From the NCBI RefSeq assembly GCF_028609805.1, contig NZ_CP063189.1:1240001-1304000 (forward strand): 64,000 nucleotides of DNA. Reading direction: 5' to 3'. Position 1 is the stretch's first letter; each line of letters opens with the position of its first letter. A program made the position numbers and the translations under genes. This document shows positions 1-7,763 of the stretch, in pieces. Below the pieces are notes generated by a model that was not told where the DNA came from, made no database searches, and worked only from the letters and a program-made list of their open reading frames with translations. Origin of the DNA: Corynebacterium massiliense DSM 45435. Lineage in GTDB: Bacteria; Actinomycetota; Actinomycetes; Mycobacteriales; Mycobacteriaceae.

Positions 1-1
1 G

Positions 2-721
2 AACCAGCATTCCGGCCAAGGTTATGGCGATACGGAAAGCGAGTACGCCAACTGCACGTGGGATGATGCGAACGAAAGCGACGGTTGCCGCATTGTCGGC
101 ACTGCGCAGTCCCTCGACGAAATCTGGAGTGACATCCTCCCGGAGCAAGCGGGGATCGAATACACGAAACCAGGTCTGCGCATCTTCGAGCAGGCCACCC
201 AAACCGGCTGCGGTGCAGCATCGTCCCAAACCGGCCCCTTCTACTGCCCGCAGGACGAAACCGCTTACTTCGACACCTCGTTCTTCTCCATGCTCAAGCA
301 GATGGGCGGGTCCGCCGCACCGCTTTCGCAGGAATATGTTGTCGCCCACGAGTTTGGCCACCACATCCAGGACCTCGAGGGCACCCTGGGCATGTCCAAT
401 TACGACGATCCGGGCCCGGATTCCAACGCGGTGAAGATCGAGTTGCAGGCAGACTGCTACGCAGGTGTGTGGGCCTCCCGCGCCGATAAGGGCGATAACC
501 CGCGCCTCGAGCCGGTCACCGAGGAGCAGGTTGCGACCGCGATGAAGACGGCTGGTGCGATTGGCGATGACCACATTCAGGAATCTCAGCAGGGTTACGT
601 CAACCCGGAGAGCTTTACCCACGGCACCTCTGAACAGCGCCAGAAGATGTTTATGGCCGGCTACCAAAACGGCACCATGGGCGCCTGCGACATCTTGGAG
701 CGCGGCGCGTACAACTCTTAG
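2..721 (+). CDS. Neutral zinc metallopeptidase, YpfJ/KPN_02809 type (5' partial)
   Basis: The reading frame is open to the left window edge, so the N-terminus (probably with its membrane anchor or signal) is missing. The zinc motif HEFGHH lies at 347-364, and the family's second block ELQADCYAGVWA follows about 28 residues later; together these identify the neutral zinc metallopeptidase family (PF04228). Several cysteines upstream (NCTW, DGCR, TGCG, FYCP) suggest an extracytoplasmic, disulfide-containing domain. Substrate is unknown. The gene ends in TAG at 719-721 and is followed by a strong terminator, so it closes its own transcription unit. Confidence 0.85.
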   Translation, partial: NQHSGQGYGDTESEYANCTWDDANESDGCRIVGTAQSLDEIWSDILPEQAGIEYTKPGLRIFEQATQTGCGAASSQTGPFYCPQDETAYFDTSFFSMLKQMGGSAAPLSQEYVVAHEFGHHIQDLEGTLGMSNYDDPGPDSNAVKIELQADCYAGVWASRADKGDNPRLEPVTEEQVATAMKTAGAIGDDHIQESQQGYVNPESFTHGTSEQRQKMFMAGYQNGTMGACDILERGAYNS

Positions 722-741
722 AATTTTCTTCCCTGCCCCGT

Positions 742-779
742 AGCGCCCGCTCTCGCCTCATCGTGCGGGCGCTTTTCTT
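742..779 (+). terminator. Intrinsic terminator after the metallopeptidase
   Basis: AGCGCCCGC (742-750) pairs with GCGGGCGCT (765-773) and is followed directly by a T-rich run (TTTTCTTTT). It lies 20 nt after the metallopeptidase stop. Confidence 0.85.
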
Positions 780-799
780 TTGCGTTTGGAGGATTTACC

Positions 800-1429
800 G
801 TGCCTACCCTCGCAGTGGTTTCCGCGGGTCTGTCCACCCCATCGACGACGCGGGCGCTTGCCGATGCCCTCTCCGATACCGTCTTGACCGAAAGCCAGAC
901 CCAGGGGCGCGAGCTGTCGGTCGAGACCATTGAGCTGCGGGATCTCGCCGGCGAGCTCGTGGACGCGATGACCGATTGGTCGAGCCCCACCCCGCGGCTC
1001 AACGCCGCGCAGGAGACGATTACCGGGGCCGCCGCCCTGATCGCGGTCACCCCGGTGTTTCAGGGCAGCTACTCCGGTCTGTTCAAGATGTTTTTCGACA
1101 CCTTCGACCAACACGCCCTGGAGGAACTCCCCGTCCTCGTCGCCGCCACCGGTGGTTCGGCGCGCCACGCCGGCATTTTGGATTACTCCCTCCGGCCACT
1201 GTTTAACTATCTCCATGCCGTGGTGGTGCCCACTGGAATTTTTCAGGCAGCGAATGACGTTGAAAGAACGGCAGGGGCACGACACCATAGCGATTCAGAT
1301 AACGCGTGGGACGAAGACAGCTACTTCGATGAGCGCATCGCGCGAGCGGCCCGGCAACTCACCCAACTCATCGTCTCACCGCCACAGGCGGGGCCAGCCG
1401 GAGGCGACGGGGATCTCGGCACTACATAG
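800..1429 (+). CDS. NADPH-dependent FMN reductase (CE1759-like)
   Basis: 209 aa with a flavodoxin-like fold. The N-terminus has strand-loop GLSTPSTTRAL, the usual FMN phosphate-binding pattern of the FMN_red family (PF03358). TPVFQGSYSGLFKMFFD fits the conserved P-x-Y-x-x-S-x-x-G-x-x-K-x-F flavin-contact segment. It would reduce FMN with NAD(P)H, probably to feed a flavin monooxygenase, though no such partner is next to it. The GTG start at 800 is preceded by GGAGG with 8 nt spacing. The last ~40 residues are polar and less conserved-looking. The specific CE1759 subfamily is recalled, not tested. Confidence 0.8.
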   Translation: MPTLAVVSAGLSTPSTTRALADALSDTVLTESQTQGRELSVETIELRDLAGELVDAMTDWSSPTPRLNAAQETITGAAALIAVTPVFQGSYSGLFKMFFDTFDQHALEELPVLVAATGGSARHAGILDYSLRPLFNYLHAVVVPTGIFQAANDVERTAGARHHSDSDNAWDEDSYFDERIARAARQLTQLIVSPPQAGPAGGDGDLGTT

Positions 1430-1504
1430 TCCACGCCACCGCGCAGCCGCTCCGCTGGTTCTGTGCGTCTCCCCCACAGCCGAAATGTGACGTAGACTAC
1501 GCGT

Positions 1505-1514
1505 ACGATATCGT
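1505..1514. promoter_or_regulatory. Palindrome upstream of the first sdaA
   Basis: ACGATATCGT is a perfect 10-bp palindrome about 65 bp before the sdaA start, in an otherwise featureless 150-bp gap. It may be an operator. It resembles, without matching, the CGATAA-N4-TTATCG repeats in front of the serine permease operons. Confidence 0.3.
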
Positions 1515-1580
1515 TACCGTTCGAAAACTACCTCCGCACTTTCCTCCTCAGAAGCTTCGACAGAAAGGGGTGCTGCGACT

Positions 1581-2990
1581 ATGTCCGTGAGCGTCACCGA
1601 CATCTTCTCTATCGGCATCGGCCCGTCCTCTTCCCACACGGTGGGGCCGATGCGTGCTGCCAAAGCCTTCATTGAATCCTTGAACGAGTATCCCGCGAAG
1701 GTGACCGCGGAGCTGCGCGGTTCGCTATCCGCCACCGGCAAGGGGCATGCGACCGACCGCGCCACCATCCTCGGCCTGGTCGGCTGGGATCCGCTGACCG
1801 TGCCGCTGGACGCTGAGCCCGTTGCGGGCATGGTCCCGTCCGAGGGCCACGCCGCCGGCCCAGCCGGCGAGCTCGATTACGAAATCACCTGGAACAACAC
1901 CCCGGTGCCGGAGCACCCGAACTGCGTCATCTTCAACGCCTACTCCGACAGCGGTGAGACGCTCGCGGAGCACGCGGAATACTTCTCCGTCGGCGGCGGC
2001 TTCATCCTCTCGCGCGCGGAGCTCGACGAGCAGCTCGCCGAAGACGACGAGGTCCCGGCAGGTGCTGCGGCAGCCGATACCGAGGACAACGTTCCTTACG
2101 AGTTCTCCACCGCGGACGAGCTGATGGAGATCTGCCGCCGCGAAGACAAGAAGATTTGGGAGATCGTCCTCGCCAACGAAGACGTGGTCCACCGGGCCGA
2201 AGGCGGCAAGGACGCCGTACTCGAGCACCTGGATAAGGTGTGGGACACCATGCAGGAGTGCGTCCGCGACGGCATCTCCACCACCGGCACTCTGCCCGGC
2301 GGCCTGGAGGTTCCGCGGCGCGCCCCGCAGCTGCACCAGAAGCTTCTCGACGGCGAAAACGGCGATGAGACCAGCGGCTTTTCCGCCATGGAGTGGGTCA
2401 ACCTCTACGCCTTGGCCGTCAATGAGCAAAACGCCGCGGGCGGTCGCGTTGTCACCGCGCCGACGAACGGCGCCTGCGGCATCATCCCCGCGGTCATGCA
2501 CTACGCGCGCGACTTCGTCCCCGGCTTCGACCGAGACGCCGCCCGCCGCTTCATGCTGACGGCCGGCGCCGTGGGCATCGTCATCAAGACGAACGCGTCC
2601 ATCTCCGGCGCTGAGGTCGGCTGTCAGGGCGAGGTCGGCTCCGCGTCAGCGATGGCCGCAGCTGGCCTCGCGCACATTCTGGGGTGCACCCCGGCTCAGG
2701 TAGAAAACGCCGCCGAGATTGCCTTGGAACACAACCTCGGCCTTACTTGCGACCCGGTCGGCGGCCTCGTGCAGGTGCCGTGCATCGAGCGCAACGCCAT
2801 CGGCGGTGTGAAGTCCATCAACGCCGCGCGCCTGGCCAAGATGGGCGGCGGCACCCACTTCGTCTCGCTGGACAACGCCATCGAAACGATGGCGGATACC
2901 GGCCGCGACATGATGGCCAAGTACAAGGAGACCTCCATGGGCGGCCTGGCCAAGACCATGGGATTCAAGGTCTCCCAGGTGATGTGTTAG
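1581..2990 (+). CDS. sdaA: L-serine ammonia-lyase (L-serine dehydratase), single-chain iron-sulfur type, copy 1
   Basis: 469 aa, converting L-serine to pyruvate and ammonia in the cytoplasm. The N-terminal beta domain (about residues 1-155) starts with the signature [16 protein letters not shown]; the alpha domain (about 190-465) carries [33 protein letters not shown] and VPCIERNA. The cysteines in the last three blocks match the positions expected for [4Fe-4S] ligands. The protein ends in ...QVMC, so the final residue can act as the tail-in-mouth cysteine described for this enzyme type. Between the domains it has a short acidic, Ala-rich insert ([17 protein letters not shown]) absent from the two other copies. 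The ATG is preceded by AAAGGGG. This is the divergent, stand-alone copy and is probably the housekeeping gene. Confidence 0.93.
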   Translation: MSVSVTDIFSIGIGPSSSHTVGPMRAAKAFIESLNEYPAKVTAELRGSLSATGKGHATDRATILGLVGWDPLTVPLDAEPVAGMVPSEGHAAGPAGELDYEITWNNTPVPEHPNCVIFNAYSDSGETLAEHAEYFSVGGGFILSRAELDEQLAEDDEVPAGAAAADTEDNVPYEFSTADELMEICRREDKKIWEIVLANEDVVHRAEGGKDAVLEHLDKVWDTMQECVRDGISTTGTLPGGLEVPRRAPQLHQKLLDGENGDETSGFSAMEWVNLYALAVNEQNAAGGRVVTAPTNGACGIIPAVMHYARDFVPGFDRDAARRFMLTAGAVGIVIKTNASISGAEVGCQGEVGSASAMAAAGLAHILGCTPAQVENAAEIALEHNLGLTCDPVGGLVQVPCIERNAIGGVKSINAARLAKMGGGTHFVSLDNAIETMADTGRDMMAKYKETSMGGLAKTMGFKVSQVMC

Positions 2991-3024
2991 CGAACGCGCT
3001 AACGCCCCTTCGCTAACACATCAC
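2979..3024. terminator. Large inverted repeat spanning the sdaA stop; probable bidirectional terminator
   Basis: GTGATGTGTTAGCGAA (2979-2994) is perfectly complementary to TTCGCTAACACATCAC (3009-3024) with a 14-nt loop. The left arm includes the last codons and stop of sdaA. It sits between convergent sdaA and hisS. The flanks are not U-rich, so termination by the hairpin is inferred. Confidence 0.6.
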
Positions 3025-3065
3025 GTTGTCAGTGGGCTAAGTCGGCGGGCCTTAGTCGGCGGGAC

Positions 3066-4349
3066 CTAGTCCGCAAGCAGTCGGCGCACCGCGTCGACTG
3101 CTTTTTCCATTTCCGCGTCGTGCTGCTCGTGGGCCACCAGGTCCTTGACGGCTACGGTGCCAGCCGCAAGCTCTTGGTCGCCGAGCACGAGAGCGACCTT
3201 GGCGCCCGCACGGTTCGCGCCCTTCATCGCACCCTTCAGCCCGCGGTCGCCGAAAGACATATCCGCGGAGATACCCGCACGGCGCAGGTCGTTGATGATG
3301 AGTGCCATCCGCCGCTTCGCGTCCGCACCCATGGCCACGCCGAAGACATCGACGCGCTTTTCCGCGTCCTCGACAGTGATGCCCTCCGCCTCCATCGCGA
3401 GGACCGCGCGGTCCTCGCCGAGGCCGTAACCGATGCCGGACAGGTCCTGGCCGCCGAGCTGCTGCATCAGCCCGTCGTAGCGTCCGCCGCCGCCGATGCC
3501 GGACTGCGCACCGAGCCCGTCGTGGACGAACTCGAAGCAGGTCTTGGTGTAGTAATCCAGGCCACGGACCATGCGAGGGTTGATCTCGTAAGGGACACCC
3601 ATATCGTCCAGCAGGCCGGTGACGGTCTCGAAGTGCGCGCGGCACTCGCCGTCTAGGTGGTCGAGCATCAACGGGGCATCGGCAAGCGCCTCCTGCATCT
3701 CCGGACGCTTGTCGTCGAGCACGCGCAGCGGGTTAATTTCCGCACGGCGCTTGGTCTCCTCGTCGAGGTCGAGCTTGAACAGGAAGTCCTGCAGCTTTTC
3801 ACGGTAGGCAGGACGGCAGTTGCGGTCGCCCAGGCTGGTCAGCTCCAGACGGAAACCGGTGAGCCCCAGCGCGCGGTAAGTGCGGTCTGCCAAGGCGATG
3901 ATCTCCGCGTCCAGCGCCGGATCGTCGACACCGATTGCTTCCACGCCCACCTGCTGGAGCTGGCGGTAGCGGCCCGCCTGCGGGCGCTCGTAGCGGAAGA
4001 ACGGGCCGGCATAGTTGAGTTTGACCGGCAGCTGCCCCCGGTCCAGGTGGTGCTGGATGACCGCGCGCATCACGCCCGCGGTGCCCTCCGGACGGAGAGT
4101 GACAGACCGGTCGCCGCGGTCGGCGAAGGTGTACATCTCCTTCGAGACCACGTCGGTGGATTCGCCCACGCCGCGGGCGAAGAGGGCGGTTTCTTCGAAG
4201 ATGGGCAGCTCGATGTGCTGGAACCCAGACAGATGCGCCTGCTGCACCATCGTCTCCCGGACGTGGTAGAAGGTCCCCGACTCCGGCGGAACGTAGTCAG
4301 GGACGCCTTTCGGTGCGGACAGGGCTGCAAACTGATTCTTCGAACTCAC
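3066..4349 (-). CDS. hisS: Histidyl-tRNA synthetase
   Basis: 427 aa, the usual length of bacterial HisRS. Class II aminoacyl-tRNA synthetase motifs are visible: motif 2 around [17 protein letters not shown], the histidine-specific segment [13 protein letters not shown], and a motif-3-like [14 protein letters not shown]. The C-terminal ~100 residues form the anticodon-binding domain. It charges tRNA-His with histidine. GTG start; only 5 nt separate it from the preceding MBL hydrolase gene, so tpx, the hydrolase and hisS are probably one operon. Confidence 0.95.
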   Translation of the reverse strand: MSSKNQFAALSAPKGVPDYVPPESGTFYHVRETMVQQAHLSGFQHIELPIFEETALFARGVGESTDVVSKEMYTFADRGDRSVTLRPEGTAGVMRAVIQHHLDRGQLPVKLNYAGPFFRYERPQAGRYRQLQQVGVEAIGVDDPALDAEIIALADRTYRALGLTGFRLELTSLGDRNCRPAYREKLQDFLFKLDLDEETKRRAEINPLRVLDDKRPEMQEALADAPLMLDHLDGECRAHFETVTGLLDDMGVPYEINPRMVRGLDYYTKTCFEFVHDGLGAQSGIGGGGRYDGLMQQLGGQDLSGIGYGLGEDRAVLAMEAEGITVEDAEKRVDVFGVAMGADAKRRMALIINDLRRAGISADMSFGDRGLKGAMKGANRAGAKVALVLGDQELAAGTVAVKDLVAHEQHDAEMEKAVDAVRRLLAD

Positions 4350-4354
4350 GCAGA

Positions 4355-5017
4355 TCAGCGTACAGGCTTCGCCCCAACCAGGAAGGGATTGGTCAGCTTC
4401 TCTTCGCCCATCTGGCTGCGCGGGCCGTGGCCGGGATAGACCTCAAGATCATCGTCGAGGACCTTCACCTTCGTGCGCAGCGAGTCCTGCATGGCCTGCG
4501 GGTCGGAGTATGGGAGGTCGACCCGGCCGATCGCACCGCGGAACAGCACGTCCCCGGTGAGCACAAACTCGTCGCCTTCCAACAAGACGCACCCCGGCGA
4601 GTGCCCCGGGGCGTGGTGCACGGTAAAGGCGTGACCCGCCAGTTCGACCGTCTGCCCATCGCTCAGCTCGCGTACTTCCGCCGGAAGCTTGGCGATGTCC
4701 GCACCGAACATCCGCGCCGCCTGCTGCGGGCACTCGTTGCCTGGCTCGAGCATGAACGCGTCCGCCGGGTGGATGTACACCGGCGCCGAGTACTTCTCGG
4801 CCACTAGCGCGGCGTCGCAGACGTGGTCGATGTGACCGTGTGTTAACACCACGGCTTCGACCTCGACCTGGTCCTGTTCCACCGCCGCCACGACGGCGTC
4901 CATTGCTTCCATCCCGGGGTCGACAAGGAACGCCTGAGGGCTACCATCCGCCGTCTCTTCGGACACCAGGTAGCAGTTAGCCGACAGCGGCCCGACGGTA
5001 AGAGTGCGGATACGCAT
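4355..5017 (-). CDS. MBL-fold metallohydrolase, glyoxalase II-like
   Basis: 220 aa. The metallo-beta-lactamase zinc motif T-H-G-H-I-D-H is followed by [17 protein letters not shown] and PGHG, the ordered metal ligands of the small YcbL/glyoxalase II-like group. It lacks the C-terminal domain of true GloB, so the substrate (a thioester such as a lactoyl-thiol adduct) is uncertain. Its ATG overlaps the TAA of tpx by one base, suggesting translational coupling with a thiol peroxidase and hence a role in thiol or aldehyde stress. Confidence 0.85.
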   Translation of the reverse strand: MRIRTLTVGPLSANCYLVSEETADGSPQAFLVDPGMEAMDAVVAAVEQDQVEVEAVVLTHGHIDHVCDAALVAEKYSAPVYIHPADAFMLEPGNECPQQAARMFGADIAKLPAEVRELSDGQTVELAGHAFTVHHAPGHSPGCVLLEGDEFVLTGDVLFRGAIGRVDLPYSDPQAMQDSLRTKVKVLDDDLEVYPGHGPRSQMGEEKLTNPFLVGAKPVR

Positions 5018-5514
5018 TACGCGAGCGCAGCGAGAGCGGAGTCGTAGTCCGGCTCCTCGCCGATTTCATCGACAAGTTGGGTGTAGACGACCTTGTGGTC
5101 GGCGTCAGTGACCACCACGCCGCGGGCCAAGAGGCCCTGCAGGGGCGAGCCCTCGAGCTCCACGCCGAGCTTGTCCGCGAAGTCACCGCGGAACGCGGAG
5201 GCGGACACTACGTTGTCGATGCCCTCGTTAGCGCAGAATCGCTGCTGTGCAAAGGGGAGATCCTTGGACACAGACAGCACGACAGTATCTGCGTGATCCG
5301 CGGCCTTTTGGTTGAAGGTGCGCAGCTGCTGTGCGCACACACCGGTGTCCACAGACGGGAAGATAGAGATAACCAGCTTCTTCCCCGCAAAGTCCGCCGG
5401 GGTCAGTTCCTGCAGATCGGTTCCCACGACGGTGAAGTCCGGCAGCTGCTCTCCTACTGCCGGCAGTTCCCCGCGCGTGGTGGTCGGTTCGCCTTGAAAA
5501 GTTACGTGTGCCAT
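5017..5514 (-). CDS. tpx: Thiol peroxidase (Tpx, atypical 2-Cys peroxiredoxin)
   Basis: 165 aa, the family length, when started at the ATG at 5514 ([18 protein letters not shown]). An in-frame GTG 45 bp upstream would add a 15-residue tail without family support. The peroxidatic cysteine is in [16 protein letters not shown] and the resolving cysteine in [14 protein letters not shown]. It reduces hydroperoxides using thioredoxin or mycothiol-linked donors. It is first in the probable operon with the MBL hydrolase and hisS and is divergent from the cyclophilin gene. Confidence 0.92.
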   Translation of the reverse strand: MAHVTFQGEPTTTRGELPAVGEQLPDFTVVGTDLQELTPADFAGKKLVISIFPSVDTGVCAQQLRTFNQKAADHADTVVLSVSKDLPFAQQRFCANEGIDNVVSASAFRGDFADKLGVELEGSPLQGLLARGVVVTDADHKVVYTQLVDEIGEEPDYDSALAALA

Positions 5515-5598
5515 GGCCCCGACTGTACCGACCCGACTACTACAATCATCCCCCGACACAATCGAAGTAGTTTTCGTCCGACGACATTAAGGGAAGTA

Positions 5599-6468
5599 AT
5601 GACCGACACCCACTCGGATAACCGGAAACGCGGCGAGCAGGCGCTGTCCAAGCTCAACCGCGAGCTCAATGCGCGGGAGCGCAAGGAAAAGACCCGCCCG
5701 CTCGGCGTCGTCGCTGTCGCCGCCGTGGCCATCCTCGCCCTCGTGGGCGGCATCTGGTTCATGGCCACCCGCGACGGCGATGAGGAAGTCGAAGCGCAGG
5801 ACGAGACCTCGCAGGAGCAGACCACTGAGCAGGCGACCGCGGAACCGCTGTCCGGCCAGCGCAAGGAAGCTTTGCCGGCGACGGTGACGTGCGACTACAA
5901 GGACGCCGGCGAAGCCGCGAAGAAGGTGTCCAAGCCGGCGGGTGACGATGTCTCGACCAAGGGCACGCAGACCGTGACCCTGAAGACCAACCAGGGCGAC
6001 ATCGACATGGAGCTCGACCGCGCGGTGTCCCCGTGCACGGTGAACGCAATTGAGCACCTGGCCAAGGAGGGCTACTACAACGACACGGTGTGCCACCGCA
6101 TGACCTCCGGCGGCCTCAACGTCCTGCAGTGCGGTGATCCCAGCGGCCAGGGCAGCGGCGGCCCGGGTTTCCAGTTCGCTAACGAATACCCGTCTGACGA
6201 GATGGGTGATGACCCGGCGGCCCAGAAGGAGCCGGTCACCTACCCGAAGGGCTCCATCGCCATGGCGAACGCCGGCGCGGACACCAACGGCTCCCAGTTC
6301 TTCCTCAACTACGACGACTCGGAGCTGCCGCCGGACTACACCTACTTTGGCAAGGTCGGCGACACCGGCCAGAAGACCCTGGACGGCATCGCGGAGAAGG
6401 GCGTTGAAGGCGGCGCGCCGGACGGCAAGCCGGCTGAAGAGGTGAAGATCGAAAGCGTCGAGGTCTAG
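5599..6468 (+). CDS. Membrane-anchored cyclophilin-type peptidyl-prolyl isomerase
   Basis: 289 aa. A basic cytoplasmic N-terminus (about 34 residues) precedes one membrane helix (about 35-56, VVAVAAVAILALVGGIWFM), an acidic Gln/Glu/Thr linker, and a cyclophilin domain from about residue 125. Active-site blocks seen are CHRMTSGGLNVLQCGD, PGFQFANEYP and MANAGADTNGSQFFLNY. The domain faces the cell wall side, where it would isomerise prolyl bonds of exported proteins. The start chosen (MTDTHSDNRKRG) sits just after GGGAAGTA; the frame is open far upstream but that part is antisense to tpx. Confidence 0.9.
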   Translation: MTDTHSDNRKRGEQALSKLNRELNARERKEKTRPLGVVAVAAVAILALVGGIWFMATRDGDEEVEAQDETSQEQTTEQATAEPLSGQRKEALPATVTCDYKDAGEAAKKVSKPAGDDVSTKGTQTVTLKTNQGDIDMELDRAVSPCTVNAIEHLAKEGYYNDTVCHRMTSGGLNVLQCGDPSGQGSGGPGFQFANEYPSDEMGDDPAAQKEPVTYPKGSIAMANAGADTNGSQFFLNYDDSELPPDYTYFGKVGDTGQKTLDGIAEKGVEGGAPDGKPAEEVKIESVEV

Positions 6469-6562
6469 GATTAACAAAAAATTTGCTGTCAGTTCACTAA
6501 CTCAGCGCTGAAGTGTTCTAAGCTATCGATGAACTTCTACTCGCGTCTTGAGAGGACACAAC

Positions 6563-6715
6563 ATGCTTGAGATTCTTCAGGCCGGCAGCGCTGTGCTGAG
6601 CTTCTTCCGTGCGATTGACAGCCTGGCCACCAACCTGCCGAAGCTGGGCTTCGAGCTTCCGCAGTTGCCGACCCTGCCGGAGCTGCAGCTCCCGGAGTTC
6701 AACCTCCCGTTCTAA
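6563..6715 (+). CDS. Small protein, 50 aa, Pro/Leu-rich C-terminus (unknown)
   Basis: ATG at 6563 with AGAGGA six nt upstream. The peptide has a short amphipathic or hydrophobic N-terminal half (MLEILQAGSAVLSFFRAIDS) and a C-terminal half of repeated Leu-Pro steps (LPQLPTLPELQLPEFNLPF). No signal peptide or cysteine is seen. It lies just upstream of a second ORF of similar size and similar ending. Small, unprocessed, signal-less porin and mycoloylated proteins (PorA, PorH type) are known in corynebacteria and this pair resembles them in size and tandem layout, but I do not recognise the sequence. Function is unknown. Confidence 0.6.
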   Translation: MLEILQAGSAVLSFFRAIDSLATNLPKLGFELPQLPTLPELQLPEFNLPF

Positions 6716-6769
6716 GCTTCCGCCCCTTCCCTTTCCTTCCACCCCTTCTTTTCCTCTGGAAGGATCATC

Positions 6770-6946
6770 ATGACCACGGCTGCTACCGCCGCTGCCGCCG
6801 CCGGCCTGAGCTCCACCTTCTTCACCATCGCGAAGTTCACCACCCTCGCTGCCAGCATCGTCAACATCGCTGTGACCTGGCAGGACATCCTGCCGAAGCT
6901 GGCTGAGCAGATGCCGGCTCTCCCGCAGTTCCCGATGCCGTTCTAA
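6770..6946 (+). CDS. Small protein, 58 aa, Ala-rich, ending MPF (unknown)
   Basis: ATG at 6770 with GGAAGGA just upstream. The N-terminus is Ala/Thr-rich (MTTAATAAAAAGLSSTFF), followed by an apolar stretch (FTTLAASIVNIAVTW) and a Pro-rich end (LPQFPMPF) like that of the preceding ORF. It is followed by two hairpins including a strong terminator, so the two small genes form a compact transcription unit. Codon use is typical of the window (GCC, GCT, CTG, ACC). Function is unknown; a mycomembrane or secreted small protein pair is the working guess. Confidence 0.6.
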   Translation: MTTAATAAAAAGLSSTFFTIAKFTTLAASIVNIAVTWQDILPKLAEQMPALPQFPMPF

Positions 6947-6985
6947 GACCGGCTGGGAGGCGCTGAATATCAGCGCTCACGCACT

Positions 6986-7018
6986 AGCCCCTTGCCCTCA
7001 ACGGGCAAGGGGCTTTAT
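6986..7018 (+). terminator. Intrinsic terminator after the small-protein pair
   Basis: AGCCCCTTGCC (6986-6996) pairs with GGGCAAGGGGCT (7003-7014), followed by TTTATT. A smaller hairpin (GCGCTGA / TCAGCGC, about 6960-6976) precedes it. Confidence 0.85.
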
Positions 7019-7059
7019 TCGTGGTCAGGTACGGCGTGGGGCGCGCCGAGAATAGACTT

Positions 7060-7635
7060 TTATTTCTCCGGCCGTGGGCCGTCTGCTTCCGAATAACCGA
7101 TTGCGGAGGACAGCACGTCCCGATCGATGGCCTGTCCCCTCCGGATAACGGAGATGTCCCCAGTGGGTTCGAGAATCATCGCGCCCACTTCAGCGCGGGC
7201 CCCGACGCCGCTGCGCCGCATAGCGGAATAGATATCGCTGTCTGCCATGTGCGCCACGTGCATGCCAGCAGAAACAAATTCACCGTTGAACATGAGGAGA
7301 ATGGGCCGGCGGTCGAGGATGCGCGACCACCCGAATTTCTTGCGCGCCTCGCCGAAAATTGCCTCCAGCGCCATGAGCGTGGCCAGGCCCAGAATGCCCG
7401 CGAGAAGCGACGGCGGGTGGCCGATGATGACGCGGCCGGCCACCGCGCCGAACATGATGATGACCACGGCGTCGGAGCCACTCATGGAGGTCAACACGCG
7501 TGATCCGAACAGCCGGGTAAGGATCATGAACGCGATGTAGATACCGACGGCGGACAGGATGACCACCGGGATGCGGTAGGTCTCAATACTCAACTGGTTG
7601 TGCAGTTCGTTGACAAGTTCATCGCGCCATTCCAC
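7060..7635 (-). CDS. DUF421 (YetF-like) membrane protein
   Basis: 191 aa from the GTG at 7635; an upstream GTG at 7686 is in frame but would extend into the neighbouring terminator. Two or three N-terminal membrane helices (IPVVILSAVGIYIAFMIL, AVVIIMFGAVAGRVIIG, LLAGILGLATLMALEAIF) precede a soluble C-terminal domain with the family block RPILLMFNGEFVSAGMHVA and the final half (RSGVGARAEVGAMILEPTG). These features match DUF421. The molecular role is not known. Confidence 0.8.
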   Translation of the reverse strand: MEWRDELVNELHNQLSIETYRIPVVILSAVGIYIAFMILTRLFGSRVLTSMSGSDAVVIIMFGAVAGRVIIGHPPSLLAGILGLATLMALEAIFGEARKKFGWSRILDRRPILLMFNGEFVSAGMHVAHMADSDIYSAMRRSGVGARAEVGAMILEPTGDISVIRRGQAIDRDVLSSAIGYSEADGPRPEK

Positions 7636-7688
7636 CCGTTCCAACCTACCCGTTCGCCTACCGAGAAATTCAGCGTGGTCGCACACAA

Positions 7689-7726
7689 AGCTCCCCGCAC
7701 CGGAAGCATTCTCGATGCGGGGAGCT
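7689..7726 (-). terminator. Intrinsic terminator after the 5'-nucleotidase gene
   Basis: Arms AGCTCCCCGCA (7689-7699) and TGCGGGGAGCT (7716-7726) are perfectly complementary; on the minus strand the hairpin is followed by TTTGTGTG. Confidence 0.8.
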
Positions 7727-7763
7727 GAAGATAGCGCGGGGCTAGAGATTCACCCCGTGCGTG

